From Ctenosaura bakeri (lineage: Eukaryota; Chordata; Lepidosauria; Squamata; Iguanidae), in assembly GCA_948474755.1 (NCBI GenBank), contig CAOLHI010001475.1:186001-250000 (forward strand): DNA of 64,000 bases. The letters run 5' to 3'. Below the pieces are notes generated by a model, which ran no database searches, was not told where the DNA came from, and was given only the letters and a program-made list of their open reading frames with translations. A program made the position numbers and the translations under genes. Below, one piece after another: positions 55,628-64,000 of the stretch (the first letter of the stretch is position 1; each line of letters starts with the position of its first letter).

Positions 55628-57454
55628 CAGCTTAACTAGTGCTTTAACTTGCCTCTGCTTTTTAAAAACGAATATCTTATGGAAATACACATTGTGCCAC
55701 AAGCAAAATCAAAACATACTATATTCTCTTTCAGCTTAGATTTTAATGACTAGCCATGAATAAATGTGTACTGTTTATTTTTAGACAGATTGTTTGGTGG
55801 TAATGTTTTGACTATTTTTCAGTAATATCTCATGTTCCCTGGAAGAGTATCCAGGGGCTGTAGGACAAATAATGGAGCATAATCCTGCCAATGCTTGTTA
55901 CACTAGTGTAACTGCTCCAGTGTAGATGGTTGTGGCAAAAACAAAACAAAAAGAAAAACCTGTGGGTGCTGCAGCTGTGAAAGAAGTAAGCCAGGAAGAA
56001 ATAGACTGCTCAGAGGCTGAAGATTGTATATCTTCCCTGGTTATCATTGTGTGATCTCAGAAAAAGAGCACCTATTAGTATAGTGCACCAATTGGATTCT
56101 GGCTTAAATCTCTTCCTCTTAGATGAGGCAAGACAGAGAGGCAGAGATCAATCAAACTTTTAAAGGACAGATCCAGATTTGGAACTATCTTTTTCCAGCC
56201 CTTGTGGAAATCTCTACAGTCCTTGCTTATATGGTATCAGAAAAAGAAATGGGCCAGATCAATGGATGAACCTTTTCCTGGTTGTGTTGGCAAAGATTTG
56301 GAATCTGGAGGAACTGGCAGGCAGGATTGCCAAATTAATGACTTTATTTTAAACTGTAGGTGGTTGGTATACCTGACTGTGGAAAAGTATACCAAATATT
56401 TTAACTAAACCAAATAATAATGTACCGTATTACAAACAAGTAATAGGTGAAAGCTACTGTCCTACCTTCACTGCTCCCTTAGAAGGTGTGTCACAAAATA
56501 TAAAGCATCAGATAAAGTTACAGTAGGGACATAATTCTTCACAAAGTCTCTTCTTGAAGGAAGCAATGAATAATTTTAACATTTTTCTTCCCTCTCAAAG
56601 AAAAGTCAAATGAAAGTCTTTGATAAGTTTGTGGTTTGTGAAGCATATTTGCAAGTAGAGATTTACTCTGCACAAAATTAACATGTGGCTGTTTGCAATG
56701 AAAAGATCATTTGTGTGATGTGTGTGTGTGTGTGCTCACTTGGCTGACCAAGTGCTAACTTGATGGGGATCTTCAAATTGCCCTCCCCACTGTTTTTGTT
56801 TCAAGTTGTCTTGGACCAAATAATGTTTCAAATAGAAGCTATCAAACAGGACTCTTTTTCAACAATCCTTTAAAGAGATGACTATTCTGAATGACATAGG
56901 AAACCTGGCCACCCTACCAAGACATTGTCAACACTACCATCACTGCATCTTAGTACATCACAATATATTTAGTGAAATAAAAATGGTAAAGTGATTGCTA
57001 AGAAGTATTTTTTAAAAAACTGTATTACGAAAAGAGCAGGAATTATTTTGCATTGGCAATAATTGTAAAATACACTGGTGGTACTATATAAATAAATAAC
57101 TGTAATTCAACTTGTGTTTGTTTTTGCAAGTGGAACATTATAAATTGGATGCATTATATTTCATTATACATATTCCGTATTCAGTGCAGGTAGTTTGTTT
57201 TTTCAACTATATGAAATATGACAAACACTGTGAAAAATGTAAATACTATAATTCTGGAAAGCATTTTAAATTGTTCCTAATATATGCATATACACAACAC
57301 TCCACAAACAAATTCAAATACACACAGAAAAATCCATAATTTTGAATGAATTAGGATACACTCCTTTGCCTGCTTTCTGCTTCACCCTCATGTTTCACCT
57401 GACACTCTTCCACATTTTTTTTTATTAAGTACTTTTTCACTTCAGTAGATTGTA
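55628..57454. other. unique sequence, no gene seen
   Basis: (GT)n at 56718-56734. No exon is recognised in 1.8 kb. Confidence 0.4.
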
Positions 57455-58006
57455 TTGGTTGTGATGAATTTGGGGTTCTCCGTTTCTTTTTTCCTGACTC
57501 AAGGGTATGATAAAGCAAAATTACTTATACTCCAAAGACTCAAGGATATAGCAATGCAATCCCAGATGACTGAGATTAAGTCCTGCCAATCCAATACATT
57601 TTTTGCTTTTTACATTCCGCTAAACTCACCCCTTCCTCATTATCTGGTTGATCTTCCAACTTTTAAAATGAAGTTAGCCTTTCTGCATGCTAGATTGAAT
57701 GTTCTCCCACTGGCAATTCGGATGGGCAGGTACAATAATGTTCCTATGAAGGACAGAGTATGTGTTTGCAACTCTGTTTCAATAGAAGATTTAATTCATG
57801 TTCTACTTGAGTGCCCTATTTATAATGATCTTAGGAGCAAGTATATTTTTCCTTTATTGAAGTCTTTTAAGGGAAATTCCTCCTTTGCGAAAGTTTGTTT
57901 TCTGCTATCTGATACTGTGAAATATGTGTCTTTCAGAACATCTAAATTTCTAGTTAGGGCCTTACAATTACGTGCCATAAAGAACAAGGAGGGGTATGGA
58001 AAATGA
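57455..58006 (+). pseudogene. non-LTR retrotransposon C-terminus, R4-like, open frame
   Basis: The 183-codon frame is the longest in the window. From about residue 75 it reads FKMKLAFLHARLNVLPLAIRMGRYNN, then DRVCVCNSV, EDLIHVLLECPIYNDLR and YIFPLL. This is the C-terminal Cys/His domain of a non-LTR polyprotein: a C-x-C-x9-H-x4-C array after an RxxRxNxLP...GRY segment, close to the CCHC motif before the endonuclease in R2/R4-type elements. The ending SKFLVRALQLRA also fits the reptile family. There are no stops, but the reverse transcriptase upstream is missing and the initiator Met is incidental, so this is a 5'-truncated copy. It could be the same family as 20940-21585. Confidence 0.65.
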
Positions 58007-58140
58007 TTTATTTATTGTCGATAATGTATTACATGTAAATTGGCTGGATTATCCTTTTTCATTTTATCTTATCTTATCTTATTTTTTCATTTTTGTGCAA
58101 TGGCTGGCTGCTAAAATGCAATAAACTTGAACTTGTAACT
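58007..58140 (+). mobile_element. 3' untranslated tail of the R4-like element
   Basis: A short 3' region with (CTTAT)n (58064-58083), then GTGCAATGGCTGGCTGC and AATAAACTTGAACTTG. It follows the open frame directly, so the 3' end of the element is probably intact. Confidence 0.55.
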
Positions 58141-58394
58141 TGCATGGACAATGTTTAAATTGTTTCATCTACAGACACTGGGATAATGGGAAAAGATACT
58201 ATAAATATTATAATTTTGTGAGTTCAAGAGGTGATTAGATTGAGGAAAAACACCATGCATTGTTAATAGTAGGAATGTCAAACAAGGTTATATATAGTTT
58301 CAATTACCCTGCTATAGTACTTAACAATACATGGAATTGTCTATATAAAGGAATAGAAATTAGTGTTACTATGTTATTCTGACACAATAGGTAT

Positions 58395-58738
58395 TTTTTT
58401 AAAAAAAATCTTAGGTGGGCGTGTGGGTAAATCAACATCTAGTATCAACAATTGTTGCATGAGTACAACATTCATCCAGTATTTAAATGGATACAGATAA
58501 TTATTTTTGTTGAATCTCTAACACCACATCAAGGAACTTTATTTAATTTAATCCACAGTCCCCCTTCTCACACTGGTGAAGAATCTTTTCTGTTTTGTCC
58601 TGTAAGCATGTCAGAAGCAGGATACAATGCATTAGCAAACTGACCCACTGTTGTAAGTACAACGGCCTTACTGCGGCCAATGTGAGGGTCCCAGCAGGTC
58701 CTACTGCCCGTCATGGCTGCCTGAACTAGATCAGGTGG
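58395..58738. repeat. unclassified interspersed repeat, copy 2
   Basis: Partner of 53390-53685. It keeps the same order of conserved phrases but has a longer middle section (about 50 extra bases between CACATCAAGG and the GGTCCCAGCAGG phrase). It ends near GCCTGAACTAGATCAGG. Confidence 0.6.
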
Positions 58739-59079
58739 TTCTCTTTACTATTCTTTTTTTTCATACTGAAAAGAGAATTTGGGAACTGCTACAACTAACT
58801 GCTGTAACTTATTATTCAAATCTCTTCCTGCTGAGTATTGACTCCACCCCAAATGTTCTAGCTTGGAGTCAGTTTGCAGAGGATTTGAATAAGAAGATAA
58901 GAAACAGGACCAGTTTGGATCAATCTTATCTAGCCTGGCCTATGGAAAGCCTGCCAGCAGGACTTGAAAGCCACTGCACCTTCTATCTTGCATTCCCCAA
59001 TACTGCCTGCTTTACTAAAAGTGATATTATCGTGGCCATTCAGGATTCACTCCTTTGTGAACTGATCTAGTCCCTTTTT
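58739..59079. other. unassigned sequence
   Basis: A 111-codon frame (58735-59070) has no recognisable domain. It may be the continuation of the antisense CR1-like element that follows. Confidence 0.3.
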
Positions 59080-59302
59080 AAACCATCTAAGTTGGCAACC
59101 ATAATTATATCATAGAGCAGTAAATTCCACAGTCTATGTGCTGTATGAAGTACTGCCTTTTATGTACCTTGAATCTTGTCCCTTTAGCTTATTGGTCATG
59201 TTTTCTAGCATTATAAGAGAAAAAAATGCTTCTCCCTATCTACTTTCTCCACACCCTGTATAATTTTATACAGCTCTGCCATGTCTCTCCTTACTCACTT
59301 AA
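59080..59302 (-). mobile_element. CR1-like LINE segment, antisense
   Basis: The plus strand reads AAACCATCTAAGTTGGCAAC, GCAGTAAATTCCACAGTC, TGAAGTACTGCCTTTTATG, AGCATTATAAGAGAAAAAAA and TCCACACCCTGTATAATTTT, then CATGTCTCTCCTTA. This is the order seen in antisense CR1-type repeats of reptiles. It ends exactly at a family A MITE. Confidence 0.55.
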
Positions 59303-59477
59303 GCCATTTCTACACTGGACCTAGCGCGATGATTCCACTTGCAACATCCCATGGAATCTTGGGGTTTACAGTTTCGGGAGGGGCCAGCCAGCCCCTCCCT
59401 AAACTGCAAACCCCAGGATTCCACCGGATATTGCAAGTAGAATCAACGCACTATAACGGTCCAGTGCAGAAATGGCC
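59303..59477. mobile_element. MITE family A, short fully palindromic form
   Basis: GCCATTTCTACACTGGACC and its inverse at the right end enclose two near-perfect inverted halves meeting at GGGAGGGGC-CAGCCA-GCCCCTCCC. The flanks ACTCACTT and ACTCTGTT share 6 of 8 bases if the ends are taken as AAGCC/GGCTT-like, hinting at an 8-bp hAT-type target. It lacks the ~40-base asymmetric centre of the longer copies. Confidence 0.9.
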
Positions 59478-59489
59478 TTACTCTGTTTG

Positions 59490-59697
59490 AAGAGTCAGTG
59501 TGGTGTGGTGCTTTGAGTGTTGCATTTTGATCCAGCAAGATTTCAGTCATGGAAATCCACTGGGTGACCTTGGGTGAATCACACTCTTAGCCTATCAGGA
59601 AGACAATGCCAAACTTCCTCTGAATAAACCTTGGTGAGAAACTCTAGGGATGTCACAAGCAGGAGTTGGTTTGAAAGCATACAACAACAACAAAACA
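59490..59697 (+). mobile_element. tRNA-derived SINE, near full length
   Basis: The head AAGAGTCAGTGTGGTGTGG, the core CATGGAAATCCACTGGGTGA, then CTTGGGTGAATCACACTC, and the tail GAGTTGGTTTGAAAGCATAC, then AACAACAACAA. It directly follows the MITE at 59303-59477. Confidence 0.8.
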
Positions 59698-60804
59698 GTC
59701 ACAAATATTAAAATAATTTCTTACAGGAGGGCTGCCCCAATCCCTTGATAATTTTGGTTGCCCAGCACCAGCTCATAGCATCTAGCACTTCTTACAGTAT
59801 CCTCAGGCCTCATCAAACACCAGTCTGTCATATGTCTCATAGACAATGCTCATTGGGCTGCTCAATAAAACTGTCACAACTCAAAAGACAAAAGAGCACA
59901 TTACTGTGGAAGTTTGAGATGCTGAAGTGTGACAATAGGAGGCAATCTGCTATTAGAATAATAGTAGTAGTAATAATAATAATAGAAGAAGAAGAAGAAG
60001 AAGAAGAAGAAGAAGAAGAAAGAAGAAGAAGAAGAAGAAGAAATAAAAATAGATGTTGCAGTCCCCCTCACACACACTGCCAACCAAAGGTCAATCCTTG
60101 TTCTGCTTCCATTTACAAAACCCAACTGGACTGCTGAAAATTACTTTACCACTGATGATGGAACAGTGTTTTCCTTTACACCTTAATGTAGCAGGATACC
60201 TTAAGGGACAGAGGACAGACTGAGTGGCATACATCTTTCTTCTTCAAATTTCCTGCCTCCTAGCACTTGCTAACTGAGGCAACAGCCCCATTCTGCCTAA
60301 TGGTAGGGCCAGCCCTGCCTATCACTTCCTAGCTTTCTACTTTTCTTACTTTCTCTTTGTTTAGTTCTAAAAAGCACATATAAACCACAAAGAGGACAAA
60401 TTCTGACCCATCAAGATGCACACAATCAACGAGATATTTCTACCAGCTCTTTAAGGACTTGGTTAAGTTTGTCTTTTTCCAGGTTGCCTGGGAAAACAAA
60501 TACAGGGCATGCAGTTTTGTCACCATGGTAGGAAGTTGGGAAAAATGAGAAGAATGAGCACAAGGACCATGAAATGTGTCAGGGATTACTTCCCACATTT
60601 TCAAGTAATTGAAGTGGTACTAATTGCTAACCAAAAGGTGAAGGACTGTAAGACCATTCAAGTCAGTCAAAGACATGGATGGGAAAATCTGTCAGCTTTT
60701 CTTGACATTAGTCATTTAAAATCCTTCTGTTCTTCTGTCTCAAATACGTGATATGCAAATTTTCTAAATTTTTCAAAAATGAAATTAATCCCAGCTTAGC
60801 TGAG
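59698..60804. other. unique sequence around a triplet tract
   Basis: Apart from the triplet repeat at 59957-60043, nothing is recognised. Confidence 0.4.
59957..60043. repeat. (TAG)n-(TAA)n-(GAA)n compound triplet repeat
   Basis: TAG and TAA triplets, then about nineteen GAA/AGA triplets with a single phase slip near 60020. Poly-Glu/poly-Arg and poly-Phe/poly-Tyr frames across it are artefacts. Confidence 0.96.
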
Positions 60805-60987
60805 AAAACTCACTGGGAGATCTTAGGCCAGTTCCAGTTTCTCAGCCTAAGGGAAAGGCAATGGCAAACCCCTTCTGAACAAATCTTGTCAAGAAAATCC
60901 CACAATAGGTTTGCCTTGGGGGCACTGTAAGTCTGAAACAAATCGAAGGTGTACAGCAGAAGCACCACCAGCAGCAACAATAATAAC
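60805..60987 (+). mobile_element. tRNA-derived SINE, 5'-truncated
   Basis: It begins in the core (CACTGGGAGATCTTAGGCC) and runs through GGCAATGGCAAACCCCTTCT, then CAAGAAAATCCCACAATAGG and CTGTAAGTCTGAAAC. The tail is CAGCAACAATAATAAC. More diverged than the others. Confidence 0.75.
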
Positions 60988-61280
60988 ATCACAGTTTAAG
61001 GCAGAAGGAGTAAATGCCACACCTATAAAAATTAAGAACACAAATCCCTGGATCTGGACAACTGAATATTTCATTTTTTTTTTCAGGTTCAATTTTTTTA
61101 AAAAAAGCTCTTTCTATTCCATATATGAAAATATTTGAGAATTCTACAAAATACTTATTTTTTTCTAAAACAAAACAAAACAAAAAACCTAAAATGAAAT
61201 CTCCAACCTAGTCCACTGATTGAGGCAATGACTCAATGACTCATTGGAGTCAGTGAGCTCCAACCACTAGCCTTGGGCTC
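60988..61280. other. AT-rich sequence with AP-1-like pair
   Basis: Mostly A/T runs. Two TGACTCA heptamers lie at 61229-61235 and 61237-61243. Confidence 0.45.
61229..61243. promoter_or_regulatory. two adjacent TGACTCA (AP-1/TRE-like) sites
   Basis: Two perfect copies of the AP-1 consensus, 8 bases apart start to start. Function is not shown; no promoter or gene is seen nearby. Confidence 0.3.
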
Positions 61281-61436
61281 CAGTGGTTCTCATCCTTTGC
61301 TCCTCCAGATGTTTTGGAATGCCAGCATGCAGAACCCCCCCCCCAGTCGAGAATGACCAGTAATAAAGGATTCTGAAAGCTAAGTTTCAAACAATGCAAA
61401 ACAAAATTATAGAAGAGTAAAGGCTGAGAACCGCAG
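61281..61436. mobile_element. short hAT-like MITE
   Basis: The left end CAGTGGTTCTCATCCTTT matches the reverse complement of the right end, CTGCGGTTCTCAGCCTTT, at 15 of 18 positions. CAGTGGTTCTCA is a classic hAT/Charlie terminus. No clear target duplication. Confidence 0.65.
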
Positions 61437-62105
61437 GGGTGGCCACAGCTGTGGAAGTCAATATTAGAGCCTACTTTCTTTTTTTTGCCAGCCAACAAAT
61501 GAAATATATCTGGGAAAAGGAATGGTGAGGTCATCAAATTTCACCAGAAGGGCATATGATAAAATCTAATAATCCAATCATTTTCTTTATCACTTCCCTG
61601 CATTCATCCTAATGGAACCAGGGCGAGATTGAAGTGAACACATGTAAAACACACACACACACACAGAAACAAACAAACAAAACAAGCAAAAAAACCAAAA
61701 CAAAAACCCTGTCTCCCTGAGGCTAAAGTTCTGTTAGAAAATATATCTTGTTATTTCTTTTTCAAAAAGGTACACGTAAGTAAACAAACTGTATAGACTC
61801 CCCCTGCCATGCATCCCTCATCCATCATACTCTGAAAAATACAATATATTAAAACACTAAATTAGAAAAAAAAAAACAGTATATATCTCAAAAACAAAAA
61901 TCTGTTTCACAAAGCATTTCTGGCTTATAACTTAAATTCACAAAACTGGCATCTCCAGTTTGTATCAAGTCTATGTACAGTTCTAAGAACTCAGCCCAAA
62001 CACCACCACATTATCCTGAATGTCCTCACCTCTTTCTGCTGACTGTTCTGAGAATGTTTGAGTTAGCATGTCTTCAATCCACCTCTCATGGTTTCATGTT
62101 GACTT
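61437..62105. other. unique sequence with (CA)n
   Basis: (CA)n at 61650-61665 and an AAACAAAC stretch. No exon. Confidence 0.45.
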
Positions 62106-62222
62106 TGGCCATTTCCACACTAGGCTGTTATACTGCAAAAGGCTAAACTACAAATCCCAAAATTCCATAGGATGTTGAAAGTGGAATAATAGCACCATAA
62201 CAGTCTAGTGCGGAAACAGCCT
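62106..62222. mobile_element. MITE family A, internally deleted
   Basis: The left end TGGCCATTTCCACACTAGGC plus TGTTATACTGC is joined to the right half, AAACTACAAATCCCAAAATTCC through GTCTAGTGCGGAAACAGCC. Confidence 0.85.
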
Positions 62223-64000
62223 TAGTCTTTCAGTGCTTGAGGATCACACACTTACCAACTCAAAATCCCCATGTCAGCTATATATTTTTTGGCTAAGATG
62301 CATGTGAGTCCAGTCAGCTAGGGATGAACCAAATATGCCATGAATCCCCTAAAATTGATTGGAGGAGTTGAGTATCCTATTAATCCTAGTGCAAATTTCA
62401 GTCCGAAAAGCCCTTACAGTTGGGCAAGCCCATGAAAAGTGGGTTAGTTGTGGCCCTGGATCCACACTAAGTAATTATTTAATTAATTTAATCATTAACA
62501 AAATAGTGCATAACCAAGAAATTTGCCTTAAATTGTAGTCATACTGATTAGAACTAGCTTTTACTAATCAGGCAGCTAAAGATGTAGTTCGCTGATCAAC
62601 TGAAGGCTGTAATAAATTCAGTACAGTAAATTTTCCACCAATACATAACTCAATTTGACCTATAGGTCTGATTCTTATTTAACTATGCTATCAGGCGAAT
62701 GTTTACTCAATATGTAGCTTAGGGAGCAGTTCTGGGGAGGGGGAGGCTAGAGGAAGGCCCACTGAATCGAGAAAAACTGTCAGAATTGCCATTCAAACAT
62801 TGGTACCCTGATAGTGATGGGGACAGGAATGGAGTGCTCTCTGGATCATTCTGGGTGTATTTTCCAAGAGACTGTGGAGTCTGCAGGAATCTGTGCTTCC
62901 TCATTCCCACAAAGAACACAGTTTTTCTGAGGAACAAAAGCCATGAAATATGTTATCCTTGACTCTGACATATTTAGCCTCCTTCCCATCGAGTTTAATG
63001 AAAGGGAAATCAAGGAGGAAAAAAACTCCATGTTGAGGTGGTCTGTGGGAGGTTATCTCACTCCAGTACACTTTCTTCACTGACAAGCACTAGAGAGATA
63101 AAAGGAATGGTTGTTTTAACACCACATAATCTCCCAGAACTTCCAGAGGATTGCTCTGTAACTAATGATATAAAATAATGGTGTCTGCAATTAAGTCAAT
63201 GATGCACTCCCTTTTCCTGAGCCATTTTGCTTGTGTGGGCATGAGAACTACCATTGGAAAATAGAGAAGAACAGGAAGGTAATAATCATTAGCTTAGAGG
63301 TATAAATATCTCATGCCCATAGGGATAGTGGGCTTTCCTAATAGAAAATTAAGGGTCACTTCAACACAGAGTAATTCTCTGCTTTCAGCCATACTGCATG
63401 CCACAACTGTAAACTGGGTCATACTGAACAATACAAAGATTCTCATAATTTGCTTGGCATCTCAGTAGTAACATATGTAATGTATTGATCATTCTTTAGT
63501 GCTACTTTTCTCATTAGTAGGTAGTTTTTAGTGAATAGAATTCACTGTCATAGACCCATAAAAGGAGTTGTGATGAGCAGAAGCCACATGGTTCTGCTCC
63601 CAAATGAAATGTTTTCTTGCTTTTCCACTCCCTCCTCAAAATCATTAAATGATCTAGACTGCAGACATAATACTCTTAAACGCCTCTCCTGGTAACCAGA
63701 TATTTAAAATGAAACAAGATAATAAACCACAACAATGAAATAAATGTAAAGGCATAAATCAAAGAGACAGGCAATTAGCCAAACAATAACCATAAATGCT
63801 AATGGGTTCTGAAGCAAATTATTTCACAGTTTCTGAATATTTTATTCACAAGAGCGCAAGTGAACTCCTTGGTGGTTGCCAAAATACACAAATCCCACCA
63901 CCACCGTTTATACCAGGAATATTTTTAAAAGTGCATTTATATAATTAAGAACAAGATATGGCTTTAATGAAAGAAAAAGCATTATAGAATAATACAATGA
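62223..64000. other. unique sequence, no gene seen
   Basis: 1.8 kb with no recognised repeat or exon. Minus-strand frames of 61-72 codons (62719-63086) overlap each other and have no domain. Confidence 0.4.

Noticed and set aside
59745..60137. 130-codon frame with poly-Glu/Arg
   Set aside because: It is a translation of the GAA/TAA triplet repeat.
1..64000. CRISPR array or bacterial-type system
   Set aside because: All regular repeats are microsatellites, a minisatellite or transposons; there are no spaced identical repeats, and the sequence is vertebrate in character.

Overview
The window looks like non-coding nuclear DNA from a squamate reptile, more likely a lizard than a snake. The evidence is indirect. 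It is AT-rich, has no bacterial gene organisation and has no long open reading frame. It carries a mix of decayed non-LTR retrotransposons (L1, CR1, L2-like, BovB/RTE and a family I read as R4/Dong-like), tRNA-derived SINEs with CAA tails, several families of short inverted-repeat DNA transposons, and many microsatellites. That mixture is typical of squamates. I found no exon of a host protein-coding gene, no tRNA, rRNA or CRISPR array, and no convincing promoter. The window is probably intergenic or deep-intronic. Every open frame I could assign belongs to a transposable element.

Layout. 1-15 kb is mostly unique AT-rich sequence with two pyrimidine/purine microsatellites, a hAT-like MITE (546-942), a second MITE family (4700-4903), a Tigger/mariner-like MITE with TA target sites (5414-5898), and a related element carrying an internal ~116-131 bp tandem repeat (8605-9180, right end at 9295). 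11.8-16.4 kb has three copies of the commonest MITE here, which I call family A (termini close to GGCCATTTCCGCACTA), and an antisense LINE 3' end. 18.6 kb has a 75-base hairpin. 19.9-22.2 kb is a pile-up of a purine microsatellite, an L1 ORF2 tail, an R4-like reverse transcriptase fragment, a BovB tail and a MITE.

24.9-46 kb alternates unique sequence with SINEs, family A copies, CR1 and L2-like fragments on the minus strand, two antisense L1 fragments, and three longer inverted-repeat elements (37060-37590, 42397-42788, 44357-44899). The last of these sits inside an older LINE copy. 46-64 kb has more family A copies and SINEs, a perfect 16-bp hairpin, a hAT element with near-perfect 8-bp target-site duplication (54749-55130), two copies of a repeat I cannot name (53390-53685 and 58395-58738), and a 183-residue open frame from the C-terminus of a non-LTR retrotransposon (57455-58006).

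No genes here work together. The biology is the layering of transposable elements. The points most worth checking are the hairpins, the nested and split insertions, the unnamed two-copy repeat, and the transcription-factor-like motifs spread by the MITEs (ZNF143/STAF-like and YY1-like). Family names come from recognising motifs in the sequence, not from a database search, and element boundaries are approximate unless terminal repeats or target duplications are described.
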